Below, piece by piece: positions 52,501 to 62,778 of a stretch of 64,000 nt of DNA (position 1 is the stretch's first letter; each line of letters starts with the position of its first letter). Position numbers and translations under genes: made by a program. The DNA is taken from the NCBI RefSeq assembly GCF_000716595.1, contig NZ_JNXC01000005.1, positions 1 to 64,000 of the forward strand. Direction: 5' to 3'. Below the pieces are notes generated by a model, which worked only from the letters and a program-made list of their open reading frames with translations, made no database searches and was not told the origin of the DNA. Source of the DNA: Saccharothrix sp. NRRL B-16314. Its GTDB lineage: Bacteria; Actinomycetota; Actinomycetes; Mycobacteriales; Pseudonocardiaceae.

Positions 52501-54550
52501 CCTTGAGCACGAGCGTGTTGAAGCCGTCCACCTCGGCCTCACCGCGCCAGGCCGCGCCGAACGCGTCCTGGAAGCGGGTGCGGATCGACTCCATGTCGTC
52601 GGTGGACAGCTGGTCCAGCGTGCCCTGGTCGATGCGCAGGCCGAAGTCGTAGATCCAGCACTCGACGCCGTCGTCGCGGGACAGCTCGTACGGGCGCTCG
52701 TCCACCACGACCACGCCCATGCGCTGCAACATCGGCAGCACGTCGGACAGCGTCAGCCGGGCACCGACCAGGAACAGCTTGAACCGCCGTTCACCCGGCT
52801 CGGCGTCGCGCGGCGTGTAGAAGGCCAGGTCAAGGTCGCCCGGCCGCAACGCCTCGATGCGCAGGAAGTCCGCCAGGCCGTCGGCCGCGGCGAAGTCCTC
52901 CTTGTAGGCCTCCGGGAAGGCCGCGGCGATCCGCTGGCCCTGCTCGGACGACGACTCCGCGCCCAGACCGGCGCCCTGGCCCTCCACGACCGCCTCGGCC
53001 ATGCGGTCGTCCCAGGTGCGGACCGCCTCGGCCAGCAGCTGCTGGATGTAGGCGGTGTCCGGCTCCGCCTGGCGGCTCGGGTCGGTGTGCACGGTGAAGT
53101 GCACGCGGGCCAGCGCGGACTCGCCGATGCGCGCGCTGTACTCCAGGTTCACGCCGCCGAGCTGGTCGATCAGGACTTCCTGCATGGCCAGCCGCGACGT
53201 CGTGGTGTAGCGGTCGCGCGGCAGGTAGACCAGGCACGAGTAGAAGCGGCCGTACGGGTCGCGGCGCAGGAACAGCCGCAGCCGGCGGCGTTCGGCCAGC
53301 GCGATCACGCCCGTGACGGTCTGGTACAGCGTGTCCGTGTCGACCGAGAACAGCTCGGTGCGCGGGTAGTTCTGGATCACTTCGAGCATCCGCTGGCCCG
53401 AGTACGAGTGCAGCGGGAAACCGGCGCGGTGGATCACGTCGCGGACCCGGCGTTCGACGGCCGGGATGTCCAGCACGTCCTCGTGCAGCGCCGTGGTGGA
53501 GAAGACGCCGAGGAACCGGTGCTCGCCGTTCACGTTGCCGTCGGCGTCGAAGGTCTTCACGCCGACGTAGTAGGGGTAGACCGAGCGGTGGACGCTCGAC
53601 TGGGCGCTGGCCTGCGTCAGGACGAGCAGTTCCGGTGACAGTGCCTGCGCGCCCGCGTCCGGGCCCGCGGTGAGGCTGCGCGCCGCGAGGCTGTCCTGTC
53701 TGAGCACACCCAGGCCACTGGCGAGGACCGCTCGCTGCGCGGGTTCGCCGTCCGTCGCCGGGTCGTCGCGGACCAGCTCGTACTGGCGGTAGCCGAGGAA
53801 CGTGAAGTGGTCGTTCGCCAGCCAGCGCAACAGCTTCGCGCCGTCCAGGACCTCGTGGTCGGGCAGCGGCGGCGGGTCGGACTCCAGCTGCTCGGCCAGG
53901 TGCAGGGCCGTGCCGACCATCTTGTCGGTGTCCTCGACGACCTCGCGGACGTCGTTGAGGACGGTGTGGAGCTTGGACTCCAGCTCACGCGCCCGGTCGG
54001 GGTCGGTGAGCAGGTCCACCTCGATGTACATCCAGGACTCGGCGATCGCGTCGCCCTGCGGGTCGGCCGGGTCGGCCTTCGGCAGCACCTCCTGGAGGGC
54101 GCCCGTCACCACGTCCCGGCGCACCACGACGATCGGGTGCACCACGCGCTGCACCTGCACGCCGCCGCGGGTCAGCTCGGAGGCGACCGAGTCGACCAGG
54201 TACGGCATGTCGTCGGTGACCACCTGCACCACCGTGGCGGGGCACGTCCAGCCGTCGTGGTCGCGGGTCGGGTTGAGGATCCGCACCACCGGGCGGCCGG
54301 GCACCCGTGTCTCGGCGAGCTGGTAGTTCGAGCGCACCGCACCCACCAGGTCCACCGGGTCGTCGTCGTTGACTTCCTCGGCGGGGACGTGGCGGTAGTA
54401 CAGGCGGATCAGGTCGGCGAGCTCGGGGGCGTTGGCGGCGGCCCGTTCGATCAATTCGTCACGAGCCTGTTCGGGACTGGCCGTGCGGGCCGCGCCGACG
54501 TCGTGGCGGGCGGCGAGCTCGGGTCGGGACGGGACTCCAGTCGGGGTCAT
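49571..54550 (-). CDS. gdh: Large NAD-dependent glutamate dehydrogenase
   Basis: This 1659-residue enzyme of the 180-kDa class (GdhZ/L-GDH) deaminates glutamate to 2-oxoglutarate, feeding carbon into the TCA cycle. ATG 54550 gives [20 protein letters not shown]; the frame extends upstream without family similarity. The N-terminal regulatory half contains ACT-like segments. The catalytic domain (about residues 800-1250) contains [20 protein letters not shown], the Lys-containing [12 protein letters not shown] and [20 protein letters not shown]. The order gdh, ettA, ssb is shared with mycobacteria, with one large extra gene between gdh and ettA. Confidence 0.96.
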   Translation of the reverse strand: [1659 protein letters not shown]

Positions 54551-54744
54551 GTTCAGGCGGCTCCACGCTATCCGGCACCTCTGTGTGCCGGGTCCGCACA
54601 CCACTAAACCAGACGCCGTCGATCCCGTTCGCCGCAACCCTGGCACTGAATCGAACCACTTGCCGGAAAGTAGCAAAATGACTACGGGCCAGGCTATTTC
54701 CCGCTTTGTTACCCGCGGGGAACCTTATTAGAACCTCAAATTAT

Positions 54745-57700
54745 TCACGACTCGGGAAGTGTCCAGGTGTCGAACCGGGGTGCGGGTTCGACGCGTCGGA
54801 TGGGTGCGGTGGTCTCGGCGGCGGACTCCGGCGGCGGGCCGACCGGCGTGATCGGCACGGTGTCCTCGTCCACCCTGCCGGCGGCCTCGTCCTCCCGCCG
54901 GGCGTCCTCGTAGGCGACCAGGGCTTCGGCCAGGAGTTCGGCGAGGCTGAGGTCGCTCTTGTGGCGGCGTGAGGCGCGGGTGGCGCTGGGCGATTCCAGG
55001 GCCGGGGGCGTGGGTTCGACGATGGCGGGGAGGTCGATCGTCTTGCCGCCGACGACGACCGCGGTGACGAACGGATCCTTCGCCGGGTCCTCCCCCGGGA
55101 CGTCGGCGGCCGGGGTATCGGCGGTCGGGGCGTTGACAGACGGCGCGTCGGCGGTCGGGGCGTCGGCGGTCAGGGCATCACCGGCCGGCATATCGACAGC
55201 TGGAGTGTCGGCGATCGGGGCAGCGGCAGCCGGCACGTCGGCAGCCGGGGCAGCAGGCTCTGCCGGGACGACCGGTGCTGCCGTCGTGACACCGTCTGGG
55301 ACACCAGTCGGGATGTCGACTGGTGCGGCAACCGGCGCATCGACTGGCGCGTCAACCGGCGCGTCGTCGTGCTCGACGTCGGCGGCACTCAGGAAACCGG
55401 TCGACCCGAACGCCGCCGGCGCCGACTCAACCGCCTGGGCCGAGGGTGCGGCCACCTCGGGCGAGGGGTTCGACGGCACCGGGTCGGGAACCGGCACCGG
55501 AGGGACCTGATCGGGCTCCGGGACGACCGGAACCTGGTCCGGTTCAGGCCTCGGCTCAGTCATGGACTCGTTCACCTTCGGCGCAGCCGCATCGGGATGC
55601 GCCAAGTCGGACACCAAGTCGGACGCCGAGCCCTGCGCGGGCACGGTGGCCATCGCCGAGAAGTCGGGCAGCGGCGAGGCGAAGTCCGGCACGGGCGGTG
55701 GCGGGAAGTCGGGCGGGTCGGGCACCCGGGCGGTGGGGATGACCGGCCCCTTCACGAAGGCCGCGCCAAGGCCGACCGGCGGGACGTCGTCGCGCACGGC
55801 GGGCTGGACCATCGTCGGCGAGTCGAACATGTCGATGGACGGTTCCTCGGTGCGCAGCCGTTGCGGCGCCTCCACCCGCCACTGCACGGGTTCCGGCACA
55901 GCTTCGGGTTGCGTTCCGGGCTCCGCCTGCGGCAGTTCCGCCTCCTGAGTCGGAACGGAAACGGCGGCGTCCTCCTCGACATCACGGGCACGTCGGCGTC
56001 CGCCGGTGCGTTGCGAATCGAGGAGCCCGGCGGCCTTCAGGGCGTCCAGCACATTCGGGTCGGACCCGTGATCACCGGAGGTACGTTCGCTGTCGCCCTC
56101 GGTGGCCTCACGAGCAGCCCGCCGACGCCCACTGCGCACGACTCCGGCGGCGGCGATCAACCCTGCCGCGGGCACAGTTCGCTCGCCGGCCTCGTTTTCA
56201 GGGGTCGAAGGAGAGGCTCCCACCGCGTCCGCTCTGCTCACTTCGCTCGCAGCGCCGGATTGACCAGCACCAATCTCCCGGCCGCCGTCGGCAGCCGTCA
56301 CGCTGAAGCCACTTCCGACAATGTCCGAATGGTGCCCGCCAATTCCCCCGTCGGCACCAACCTGCGGCGCACCGGAAGAAGTCACGGATTGGTCCGCCAC
56401 AGCCGACTCCAAGTCACGAGCCGCCAACGGCCCTCGCCCCACTCCGGCAGCACCACCACCGGGCGAAGCAGCACCGGGCGAGACCCCGGCGCTCATGCCA
56501 CCGTCGCCAGACCCCACACCGCCGCCGTGGCCAACGCTCGGCGCACCCGCCCCGTGCTGCGCAATCCCGAAGCCCCCACCCCCACCAAGCCCAGCCCCCG
56601 TACCGCCCACGAAGCCACCGGCCGAAGTGACGGATTGGTCGCGCGAGGCCCCAGCGGGACTATTAGCCGACACGGCGGAACCACCGGTCAACATTGCGGA
56701 ACCCTTACCCACAGCATCGACCGGTACAGCGCCCGGCACGGCGGAACCGTGACGCGCAACTCCGGCACTGCTCTCAGCCGACGCGGCGGGATTCTGGCGC
56801 ACAGGGCCGGGGAAGCCGCCGGCTGGCGTGGCGGAACCTTGGTGAACAACGCCGGCAGGCTTGTCCCCCAGCGCTGACGAGTCATGGCGCCCAGCGGCGG
56901 AAGGACCGTCAGCCGACACGGACACCGACACCGCCGAATCGTCGCGGACACCGCTGGCAGGGTCACCGGTCGGCGCTGCGGCACCGTGGCGGGCACCTCT
57001 CGGCGGGCCACCAGCCGACTCCGCAGCGTCCTGGCGCATGGCCTGCGCTTGGCGGGAGCTGCCGGTGCCGCCGTCGTTGAACTCCGCACGGGCCAGACCT
57101 GCATCGGCGGCAGCGTTGGCGGCGGCGGCGATGTTGGCGCTGTCCGGGGCGGGAGTGGTTGCGGCGGCTGCGGCGGGGTGGGGCATGCCGGAGGGGACCT
57201 GGTTGAGGTTCGGGGTGCCGTGTGGTGACACGGATGAGTGCGGCCTCGCTTGGCCACTCCTCGCGTGTTCCGGGCGGCCTTCGGTCGCGGCCGGCCCGGT
57301 CCCGGGTGCCTGGGGCTGGGTCGTCTGGCTGCCGGAGTGTGAGGTCGGAGCCGCCTGAGATCCAGGCGCTTGGGACTGGAATGCCTGGGGTCCGGTCGGC
57401 GCGGCCTGTGGCGTCTGCGTCGCAGAAGCCTGGGCCTGGGCCTGGGCCGCCTGGGTACCGGACGGTGCGATCGAGGCCGCCTGCATCCCAGACAACTGGG
57501 GCCCGGCCGCCTCGATGCCGGACGGTGCGGTCGGAGCCGCCGGAGTTCCAGGCAGTTGGGACTGGGCCACCTGGGCACCGGACAGCGAGGTCGAAGCCGC
57601 CTGCATACCGGACAGCGAGGTCGGAGCCGCCGGAGTTCCGGGCAGTTGGGACTGGGCCGCCTCGGCACCAGACGGTGCGGTTGGAGCCGCCGGAGTTCCA

Positions 57701-59496
57701 GGCAATTGGGACTGGGCCACCTGGGCACCGGACAGCGAGGTCGGAGCCGCCGGAGTTCCAGACAGTTGAGACTGGGCTGCCTCGGCACCGGACAGTGGGG
57801 CCGAGGCCGCCTGCATACCGGACGGGGAGGTCGAGGCCGCCGGAGTTCCAGGCGGTGGGGGCTGGGCCGCCTGAGTTTCGGGCAGTGGGGTCGGAGCCGC
57901 CTGGATCGCGGGCGGTGGGGTCGGGGGTGTCTGGATGCCCGGCGGTTGCGTCAGGGGCGCCTGGGTACCGGCCAGTGAGGGCTGTGGCGTCGGGGTGCCG
58001 GGCTGCGAGGGCTGGGGGGTGCGGGTGGGAGCCGGTTGGATGGCTGCTGCGGCGGCGGATGCGGCGGCGGCTTGGTGGTGGGCTGGGGGGTGGGGCTCTG
58101 CCGCTTGTGCCGCTCCGAACTCCTCCGCGAGCACTTCCGCGAACTCTGCCGCGTCGTCCAACGCCTCCGCGCTGCCGAACGGCTGCACCAAGCGCCAGCG
58201 GTCGGCGGCGTGGGCCCTTGCTGCCGAGATGCCCTCCGCCGTCATGTCCTCGGCCGCACGCCGGGAGCGCTTGACGCGGACGCCCTCGTTGCGGTGCATC
58301 TGCACCGGGCGCCACTGCCGGAGTTGCTGCTTCGCCTCGGGTGCGAGAGCGGTGTCCGCAGGAGGCGGTGCGGTTTGGGTTCCGGTGCGGAGCAGGGCGG
58401 CCAGTTCGTCGTGCAGGCTGCCGGCCGGCGGCCGGTGGACTCCGGAGAACTCGGCCGCCAGCCGCGCCCGCACCGCGTAGACGGCCCGTGCACGCCTGCG
58501 CTCGGCCGCGTGCGCCGAACGCAGGTTGGCCAAGGCCTCCGTCAGGTCGCCGCCCACCTCGTGCACGTGGGCGAGCGCCAGGAGGCTTTCGCTCAGGAGC
58601 AGGTCCAACTGGTGCCGTTCCGCGCTGTCCGCCGCGTCACGGAGCAGGTCACGTGCCTGGTCGACCCGCCCTGCCGGGAGGTGGACCCTGGTGGCCAGGG
58701 CCAACCGGAGCCAACCCGCCGTGGACGCGGACGGTGCCCGTACCGGGCGTTCCAGGAGCGGGGTGCCGGCTTCCGACGCCTCGCCCGGCTTGTTCAGGTC
58801 CAGCAGGGCGCAGACCAACTCCACGGTGAGCCTGCCGCGCACCTGTCCGTTGTCCGACTCCGCCTCCTTGAGGCGGTCCAGCAGGTCCAGGCCGTCGCGG
58901 CACGCCGCGGTCGCCGCTTGGAGGTCTCCCCAACGGCGGTGTTGGCCTGCCGAGGCGGCGCGGAGCAGGGCGCGGTGCAGGAGGGTCGTGTCGTGGTCCA
59001 GCAGCGGGTCCGCCTGGTAGAGGCGGTCCGCTTCGTCCAAGGCCTGGGACAGCGCGTCGCCCCGACCCACCGAGACCAGGCACTCGCTGGCCTGGACGAG
59101 CGCGGCGGCGCGGAGCCCCGGTGGGACGTTCTCGGCTTCGAGGACGGGTCGGACCGCCGCGAAGCCCGTCAGGGGTGCCCCGACCGACCTGGCGCTGTCC
59201 GCCAGTTCGACGCGCAGCCGCCAGGCCGTTTCCTGCTCGGACTCGGACTCGGCCGCCTTGAGGGCGTCCAGCGCCCGGTCCGCGGTCCGCACTCCCCGGC
59301 CCATGCGGTTGCTCGCGAAGACCACCAGGGCCTCCGCGCGCAACCTGTCCACCTCGTCACGGCGGGCCGAGGCGAGGGCGACGGCGCGCTCGCCCAGCAC
59401 CAGAGCAAGCTCCGGTGCCCGCCAACGCAACCGCCAGGCGGGCACGACCAGCGTGCTCACCTCGACGTCCGCCCGCGCCTCGCCCCTCGCCGCCAC
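54745..59496 (-). CDS. Very large protein with helical repeat head and low-complexity middle
   Basis: From GTG 59496 the protein is 1583 residues. Residues about 1-370 are helical with TPR-like pairs (ALVLGERAVALASARRDEVD, LHRALLRAASAGQHRRWGDL, RDLLRDAADSAERHQLDLLL). A basic conserved-looking block VKRSRRAAEDMTAEGISAAR and DRWRLVQPFGSAEALDDAAE lies near 410-460. Residues about 510-690 are decapeptide repeats rich in Pro, Ala, Gln and Ser (SGAQVAQSQL, PGTPAAPTSL). About 720-1100 are Gly/Ala/Ser-rich. A later segment NVLDALKAAGLLDSQ and a final helix HKSDLSLAELLAEALVAYED look conserved. No signal or membrane helix. Starts 18 bp after ettA, so likely co-transcribed. Function unknown. Confidence 0.75.
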   Translation of the reverse strand: MAARGEARADVEVSTLVVPAWRLRWRAPELALVLGERAVALASARRDEVDRLRAEALVVFASNRMGRGVRTADRALDALKAAESESEQETAWRLRVELADSARSVGAPLTGFAAVRPVLEAENVPPGLRAAALVQASECLVSVGRGDALSQALDEADRLYQADPLLDHDTTLLHRALLRAASAGQHRRWGDLQAATAACRDGLDLLDRLKEAESDNGQVRGRLTVELVCALLDLNKPGEASEAGTPLLERPVRAPSASTAGWLRLALATRVHLPAGRVDQARDLLRDAADSAERHQLDLLLSESLLALAHVHEVGGDLTEALANLRSAHAAERRRARAVYAVRARLAAEFSGVHRPPAGSLHDELAALLRTGTQTAPPPADTALAPEAKQQLRQWRPVQMHRNEGVRVKRSRRAAEDMTAEGISAARAHAADRWRLVQPFGSAEALDDAAEFAEVLAEEFGAAQAAEPHPPAHHQAAAASAAAAAIQPAPTRTPQPSQPGTPTPQPSLAGTQAPLTQPPGIQTPPTPPPAIQAAPTPLPETQAAQPPPPGTPAASTSPSGMQAASAPLSGAEAAQSQLSGTPAAPTSLSGAQVAQSQLPGTPAAPTAPSGAEAAQSQLPGTPAAPTSLSGMQAASTSLSGAQVAQSQLPGTPAAPTAPSGIEAAGPQLSGMQAASIAPSGTQAAQAQAQASATQTPQAAPTGPQAFQSQAPGSQAAPTSHSGSQTTQPQAPGTGPAATEGRPEHARSGQARPHSSVSPHGTPNLNQVPSGMPHPAAAAATTPAPDSANIAAAANAAADAGLARAEFNDGGTGSSRQAQAMRQDAAESAGGPPRGARHGAAAPTGDPASGVRDDSAVSVSVSADGPSAAGRHDSSALGDKPAGVVHQGSATPAGGFPGPVRQNPAASAESSAGVARHGSAVPGAVPVDAVGKGSAMLTGGSAVSANSPAGASRDQSVTSAGGFVGGTGAGLGGGGGFGIAQHGAGAPSVGHGGGVGSGDGGMSAGVSPGAASPGGGAAGVGRGPLAARDLESAVADQSVTSSGAPQVGADGGIGGHHSDIVGSGFSVTAADGGREIGAGQSGAASEVSRADAVGASPSTPENEAGERTVPAAGLIAAAGVVRSGRRRAAREATEGDSERTSGDHGSDPNVLDALKAAGLLDSQRTGGRRRARDVEEDAAVSVPTQEAELPQAEPGTQPEAVPEPVQWRVEAPQRLRTEEPSIDMFDSPTMVQPAVRDDVPPVGLGAAFVKGPVIPTARVPDPPDFPPPPVPDFASPLPDFSAMATVPAQGSASDLVSDLAHPDAAAPKVNESMTEPRPEPDQVPVVPEPDQVPPVPVPDPVPSNPSPEVAAPSAQAVESAPAAFGSTGFLSAADVEHDDAPVDAPVDAPVAAPVDIPTGVPDGVTTAAPVVPAEPAAPAADVPAAAAPIADTPAVDMPAGDALTADAPTADAPSVNAPTADTPAADVPGEDPAKDPFVTAVVVGGKTIDLPAIVEPTPPALESPSATRASRRHKSDLSLAELLAEALVAYEDARREDEAAGRVDEDTVPITPVGPPPESAAETTAPIRRVEPAPRFDTWTLPES
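57430..57960 (-). repeat. 30/60-bp coding repeats in the 1583-residue protein
   Basis: About 17 decapeptide units encode alternations of PGTPAAPTSL and SGAQVAQSQL types. Some 60-bp copies are nearly identical in DNA, so this block probably expands and contracts by slippage or recombination. Assembly of this stretch could be unreliable. Confidence 0.8.
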
Positions 59497-59514
59497 GATG
59501 CAGGTTCCCTGCTC

Positions 59515-61191
<1,677 letters not shown>

Positions 61192-61509
61192 GCCCGCGAT
61201 CGTAGAGCGGTGCCGATCGGGCCCGAACCTCGGACGCCGGCAACGGACGTGGGCGCAGCGCAGAGTTAACGCGAACGTGGGTCGCCCCCGCCCGTGACCC
61301 GGTCGGACGGCACGCCTGGCGCGACCCCGCGACCAGCGCCTCCGATCGGATGCGCGAACTCGATGCGCTGTCAAACCCCGATGCCTGCGCACGGATCCGG
61401 CCCTGGCGCCGGCCCGACGACCTCCCTCCTCCACGCTCGCAACGGCGACGACTGCCCGCGCATTGTCCGCCCGGAGCGGGCGAACGGAACCCCATGTAGC
61501 CCGATCGGC
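61192..61509. other. Intergenic region between ssb and ettA
   Basis: 318 bp without a convincing gene. It must contain the ettA promoter on the minus strand. I see no strong hairpin after the ssb stop. Confidence 0.6.
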
Positions 61510-62001
61510 TCAGAACGGCACTTCGGCCACCTCCTTCGGCGCCTCCGACCCGACCGAGAGGACGAGCGGCAGCTCGTCCGGCTTGCGGGGCGCGACGATC
61601 TCGGGTGCCGCACGGGCCTCGATCGCGTCCGGCGCGAGCCTGGTCCGCAGGGCTGTCGCGGTGCACAGGGCGAGGTTGGGGCCGATCGCGGTGGCCTCGA
61701 CCTCGACGAGTTGGCTGACCTTCCCGTCGTGCTCCACGTCCTTGATCGCCAGCCGGCCGGTGACCACCACCGGGTCACCCCTGTTCAACGACGCGTGCGC
61801 GTTGTCCGCGAGCATCCGCCAGCAGGTGACCGTCAGGAACATCTTCGCGCCGTCGCTCCACGTGCGTTCCTGCTGGTCCCACACCCGCTCCGCGGTGAAC
61901 AGCCGGAACTTCACCCGGCTGAACCCGGTGCCGACCTTGGTGTGGGTGACCGGGCTGGCGACGTTGCCGCAGATGGTGACCCTGCACTCGTTGTAAGCCA
62001 T
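61510..62001 (-). CDS. ssb: Single-stranded DNA-binding protein
   Basis: AGGAGG precedes ATG 62001. The 163-residue protein has one OB-fold: NECRVTICGNVASPVTHTKV, FSRVKFRLFTAERVWDQQER and WRMLADNAHASLNRGDPVVV. The C-terminus lacks the usual DDDIPF acidic tip but ends in VAEVPF, similar in shape. This is the second, divergent type of actinobacterial SSB (as Rv2478c), distinct from the essential ssb next to rpsF/rplI. It is probably involved in recombination or competence-like processes. Confidence 0.9.
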   Translation of the reverse strand: MAYNECRVTICGNVASPVTHTKVGTGFSRVKFRLFTAERVWDQQERTWSDGAKMFLTVTCWRMLADNAHASLNRGDPVVVTGRLAIKDVEHDGKVSQLVEVEATAIGPNLALCTATALRTRLAPDAIEARAAPEIVAPRKPDELPLVLSVGSEAPKEVAEVPF

Positions 62002-62111
62002 TTCCGCCTCCTGTCGTGGATCGCTTGGGACCAGGTTGCCGGGGGTCGAGGTGCGGGGACAGGTGCGGTTGGGGATCTGTGGACAACTGCTTGGGACACG
62101 CATAATCGGAT

Positions 62112-62153
62112 GAGTGAGCGCTCACTCGTTGACATGAGTGAGGACTCACTCAT
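62112..62153. promoter_or_regulatory. Double TetR operator
   Basis: The palindrome GAGTGAGCGCTCACTC (62112-62127) and ATGAGTGAGGACTCACTCAT (62134-62153, arms of 9 bp around GA) share GAGTGAG/CTCACTC. Their centres are 24 bp apart, just upstream of the TetR gene at 62165. They probably form a paired site for autorepression. Confidence 0.8.
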
Positions 62154-62164
62154 ATGCTGGCGGC

Positions 62165-62764
62165 ATGCCCGAGGACATCACCCGACGCCGTCGGCGCGCG
62201 CCCGCGATGAGCCCCGAGGACCGCCGCGAGGCGATCGTCACCGCCACCGTCCCACTGCTCTTCGAGCACGGCGCCAACGTCACGACCAGCCAGATCGCCA
62301 AGGCAGCCGGCATCGCGGAGGGCACCGTCTTCCGGGCGTTCAAGGACAAGCAGGAACTGATCCACACCTGCGTGCGGACGGTCCTCGCGATCGACTCCGA
62401 GCTGGAGCTGATCGAACAGGCGAGGCAGGCGGGCACCCTCGCCGAACGCCTCTCCTGGGCCATCAGCGCCGTCTCCAGCTACCTCGACCGGCTGTGGAAG
62501 CTGATGAGCGTGCTCCGGGACTCGGGCTACGACCCGCAGGCCGACCACAAGCACAAGGGCCCGCCGCCGGAGATGCAGCGGATCGCCGAGCAGGTCGCGT
62601 CGCTGTTCGGCCCGGACGACGACCTGCGCGTGGACCCGTCCCTGGCGGCACGGCTGCTGCTCGGGCTCGTGTTCACGAACCGCATGCAGGGCAAGGGCTT
62701 CGGCGACTCCACCGCCGACTCCGACCTGCTCGTGGAGCTGTTCCTGCACGGCGTGAAGAACTGA
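62165..62764 (+). CDS. TetR-family repressor of the ABC exporter
   Basis: This 199-residue protein has a helix-turn-helix with AIVTATVPLLFEHGANVTTS followed by QIAKAAGIAEGTVFRAFKDK (about residues 20-65), then a ligand-binding C-terminal domain. ATG 62165 follows two palindromes by 12 bp; no strong ribosome-binding site is seen, so it may be leaderless. It precedes the ABC exporter genes by 14 bp and likely represses them until a toxic substrate binds. Confidence 0.92.
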   Translation: MPEDITRRRRRAPAMSPEDRREAIVTATVPLLFEHGANVTTSQIAKAAGIAEGTVFRAFKDKQELIHTCVRTVLAIDSELELIEQARQAGTLAERLSWAISAVSSYLDRLWKLMSVLRDSGYDPQADHKHKGPPPEMQRIAEQVASLFGPDDDLRVDPSLAARLLLGLVFTNRMQGKGFGDSTADSDLLVELFLHGVKN

Positions 62765-62778
62765 TCGAGGGGGATGCA

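Noticed and set aside
50729..53638. 969-codon frame opposite gdh
   Set aside because: Low-complexity Arg/Val/Leu-rich translation, antisense to a conserved enzyme.
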